Part shown: one piece after another, positions 7,601 through 8,010 of the stretch
How positions within the stretch are numbered: position 1 is the first letter of the stretch
Layout of the letters: each line of letters starts with the position of its first letter
From: Clostridium sp. CAG:914
GTDB lineage: Bacteria; Bacillota_I; Bacilli_A; RF39; UBA660
DNA length: 8,010 nt
Direction: 5' to 3'
NCBI GenBank assembly: GCA_000437895.1
Contig: FR902128.1
Location: 1 to 8,010 of the forward strand
Translations under genes and position numbers: made by a program
Notes under the pieces: model-generated
Database searches by the model: none
What the model saw: only the letters and a program-made list of their open reading frames with translations
What the model was told of the DNA's origin: nothing

Positions 7601-8010
7601 CAAATGGAAAAATAACAGAAGGAACTACCACAGTTATATATGTTTATAAATTAAGTAATGGTAACTATACAGAAGAAGAAATAGAAAAAACAAGTTCTGA
7701 AACAATAGATAGTATAGATTCACAATTTAATTACACAATTAAATATAATGTAACTATCAATGATTATATCGGAGAAGCTACTACTACTATTACAGATAAC
7801 TTACCTTATGAAATTGATGAAACTAATTCTAACTTAAATGGTGGAGTTTATGATAAAGAAAATAATACTATTACTTGGATAATTAAATCTAATATTACCG
7901 AAAACAATAGAACCGTTACATTTAACAAAGAAATTAGTGTAGTATATCTTAATATTAATGATGCTACAGTTACTAATGAAGTAACAGGTCAAACTGTATT
8001 TGGTAACACT
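4639..8010 (+). CDS. Large vWA/MucBP-repeat surface adhesin or pilus-tip protein (3' end outside window)
   Basis: The reading frame stays open for 1124 codons to the window edge, so the C-terminus and any LPXTG-like sorting signal are unseen. Residues 1-34 form a signal peptide with likely cleavage after VSA. Residues 35-102 carry EGDVLVTKTV, and with about 329-418 look like two halves of an isopeptide-type beta domain. Between them lies a von Willebrand A domain (about 103-328) whose metal site is complete: DRSGS (Asp111, Ser113, Ser115), Thr199 in GGTNL and Asp230 in ISDG. Five tandem beta repeats of about 73 residues follow (422-792). Next come a Cna/DUF11-like domain (about 793-930), a MucBP-like domain (about 937-1005) and a second Cna/DUF11-like domain (1006 onward, cut). 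Both of the latter share IxDxLP...SNLNGGxY...NTITW. Cysteine pairs occur at about 119/127 and in the first DUF11-like domain. Context with a sortase implies wall or pilus attachment; ligand unknown. Confidence 0.9.
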   Translation, partial: MKKKFIKNSKKIFYTLFVFIYTIMQIISPVMVSANTSIDLDNLPTNPEIGDIYNSTVTAGSLENEGDVLVTKTVTKTNTLGEYTVTFNIKGKKVTTSTEIKKPLYAVVVFDRSGSMESTCIEYYFNRCIKTDQKWESAVNGAKTFAETLLNKVNNAQIALVGFSGNNRGDTPYNDAKTLREFANKNLDDANFGSANGGTNLQAGLLKANELLSDTRIPENAVKYVVVISDGQPTFYYDNKGYTSGNGNSTTKETYKATIGAATTLKNQAEIFSIGYMLPSGTVYGNKTAADILTEVSSPNKEGSIIKHYVDGKPEDVANAFTNIAEEISTANAGTNAQLTDKLGNAFSFVDGNGNTYTSSTIGEITEEGTSFSFNIKIDEDSSNGWHPTNNGFILKYTNYKGEEVTLNSESDPLVYWEAKQYNYVIKYYLDDTNGNPIATENGTAPLNKEIKVNEEKHLSSHIGYEYTGVDKDFNISKNEEENIAIIVYTKVNYNYVINYYKDSISEDNFINRVTGTANYKDTINVEEEKFLSGLTGYEYTDGEKTITISTNNNENIVNIVYTKKNYNYEVRYYLDSLEGTHLGTVAGTGVINEQIIVNEELKLSDDKAIGYAYNGINLDFTIEDTNELIIVNVIYNKVKYNWQVNYYKDSIATDTYLGSDNGTAYYNDVINVEEEKFLSGLTGYEYTDGEKTITISTNNNENIVNIVYTKKDYEYTVKYYFDGVESIPTLSKGGYSVYGSVLYASAYNLTEKEIEDNNLENYILSPVNPYNPESIVINTENNLINIYYVSKSNITNQKVTKNTNDIITSTSDIVNYNINYTANIKNAIGEVKVIIKDTLPLEIDTTKSNLNGGSYNASNNTITWTKIYNVKEFTTNYDIKLNISYSVAYKNIDADKSYDETVYTNKINVCTDITYNNNIINGNCVEDSEDIPVEIYGDLVVKYVTYENNKEVILIPTINENNKVGTPYNTKKENIYGYEFVEVKGNPNGKITEGTTTVIYVYKLSNGNYTEEEIEKTSSETIDSIDSQFNYTIKYNVTINDYIGEATTTITDNLPYEIDETNSNLNGGVYDKENNTITWIIKSNITENNRTVTFNKEISVVYLNINDATVTNEVTGQTVFGNT
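6207..6329 (+). repeat. 123-bp nearly identical repeat, copy 1
   Basis: It matches 6648-6770 with a single mismatch (A at 6312, G at 6753), a silent GTA/GTG change; the first 105 bp are identical. It encodes the second half of protein repeat 2. Confidence 0.92.
6648..6770 (+). repeat. 123-bp nearly identical repeat, copy 2
   Basis: This is the partner of 6207-6329, offset by 441 bp, exactly 147 codons or two protein repeats. It encodes the second half of protein repeat 4, while repeat 3 between them is clearly different. Confidence 0.92.

Noticed and set aside
7446..7631. Minus-strand open frame of 61 codons
   Set aside because: It is antisense to the MucBP-like domain of the adhesin.

Overview
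The window comes from a very AT-rich, low-GC Gram-positive bacterium. All five genes use AT-rich codons, ribosome binding sites are of the AGGAGG type, and the content (ComEA/ComEC, a sortase and a sortase-type surface protein) fits Bacillota. I infer a gut-type lineage related to RF39, Erysipelotrichales or Clostridia, but nothing here fixes the genus. Tryptophan is written TGG and I see no in-frame TGA in the long genes, so the standard bacterial code applies rather than the Mollicutes code.

Left part (1-3588, all genes on the minus strand). comEA (2911-3588) and comEC (897-2942) form an overlapping two-gene competence operon for DNA uptake. comEC starts with TTG inside the end of comEA. 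Downstream, 740-903 holds what looks like a decayed C-terminal fragment of a DUF1016/YhcG-type PDDEXK nuclease, broken by a one-base frameshift. A complete gene for a putative zinc-dependent phospholipase C-like hydrolase follows (75-710). The first 32 bases of the window are an exact direct repeat of the comEC segment that encodes the metal-binding HGDYDH motif (1440-1471).

Middle (3589-3911). This is a divergent intergenic region. It carries a perfect consensus sigma-A promoter (TTGACA, 17-base spacer, TATAAT) driving the rightward operon. No equally clear promoter is seen for comEA.

Right part (3912-8010, plus strand). A class B-like sortase gene overlaps the start of a very large surface-protein gene by 20 bases. 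The Shine-Dalgarno sequence of the large gene is formed by the sortase codons for the Arg-Arg pair that should include the catalytic arginine. The surface protein runs off the right edge after 1124 residues. It has a signal peptide, a von Willebrand A domain with an intact MIDAS motif set in what looks like a split isopeptide-type domain, five tandem ~73-residue beta repeats, and two Cna/DUF11-like domains separated by a MucBP-like domain. Two of the five repeats share a 123-bp nucleotide segment with a single mismatch, a sign of recent duplication or gene conversion. The pair most plausibly forms a dedicated adhesin or pilus-tip protein with its anchoring sortase.

No tRNA, rRNA, CRISPR array or insertion sequence was seen.
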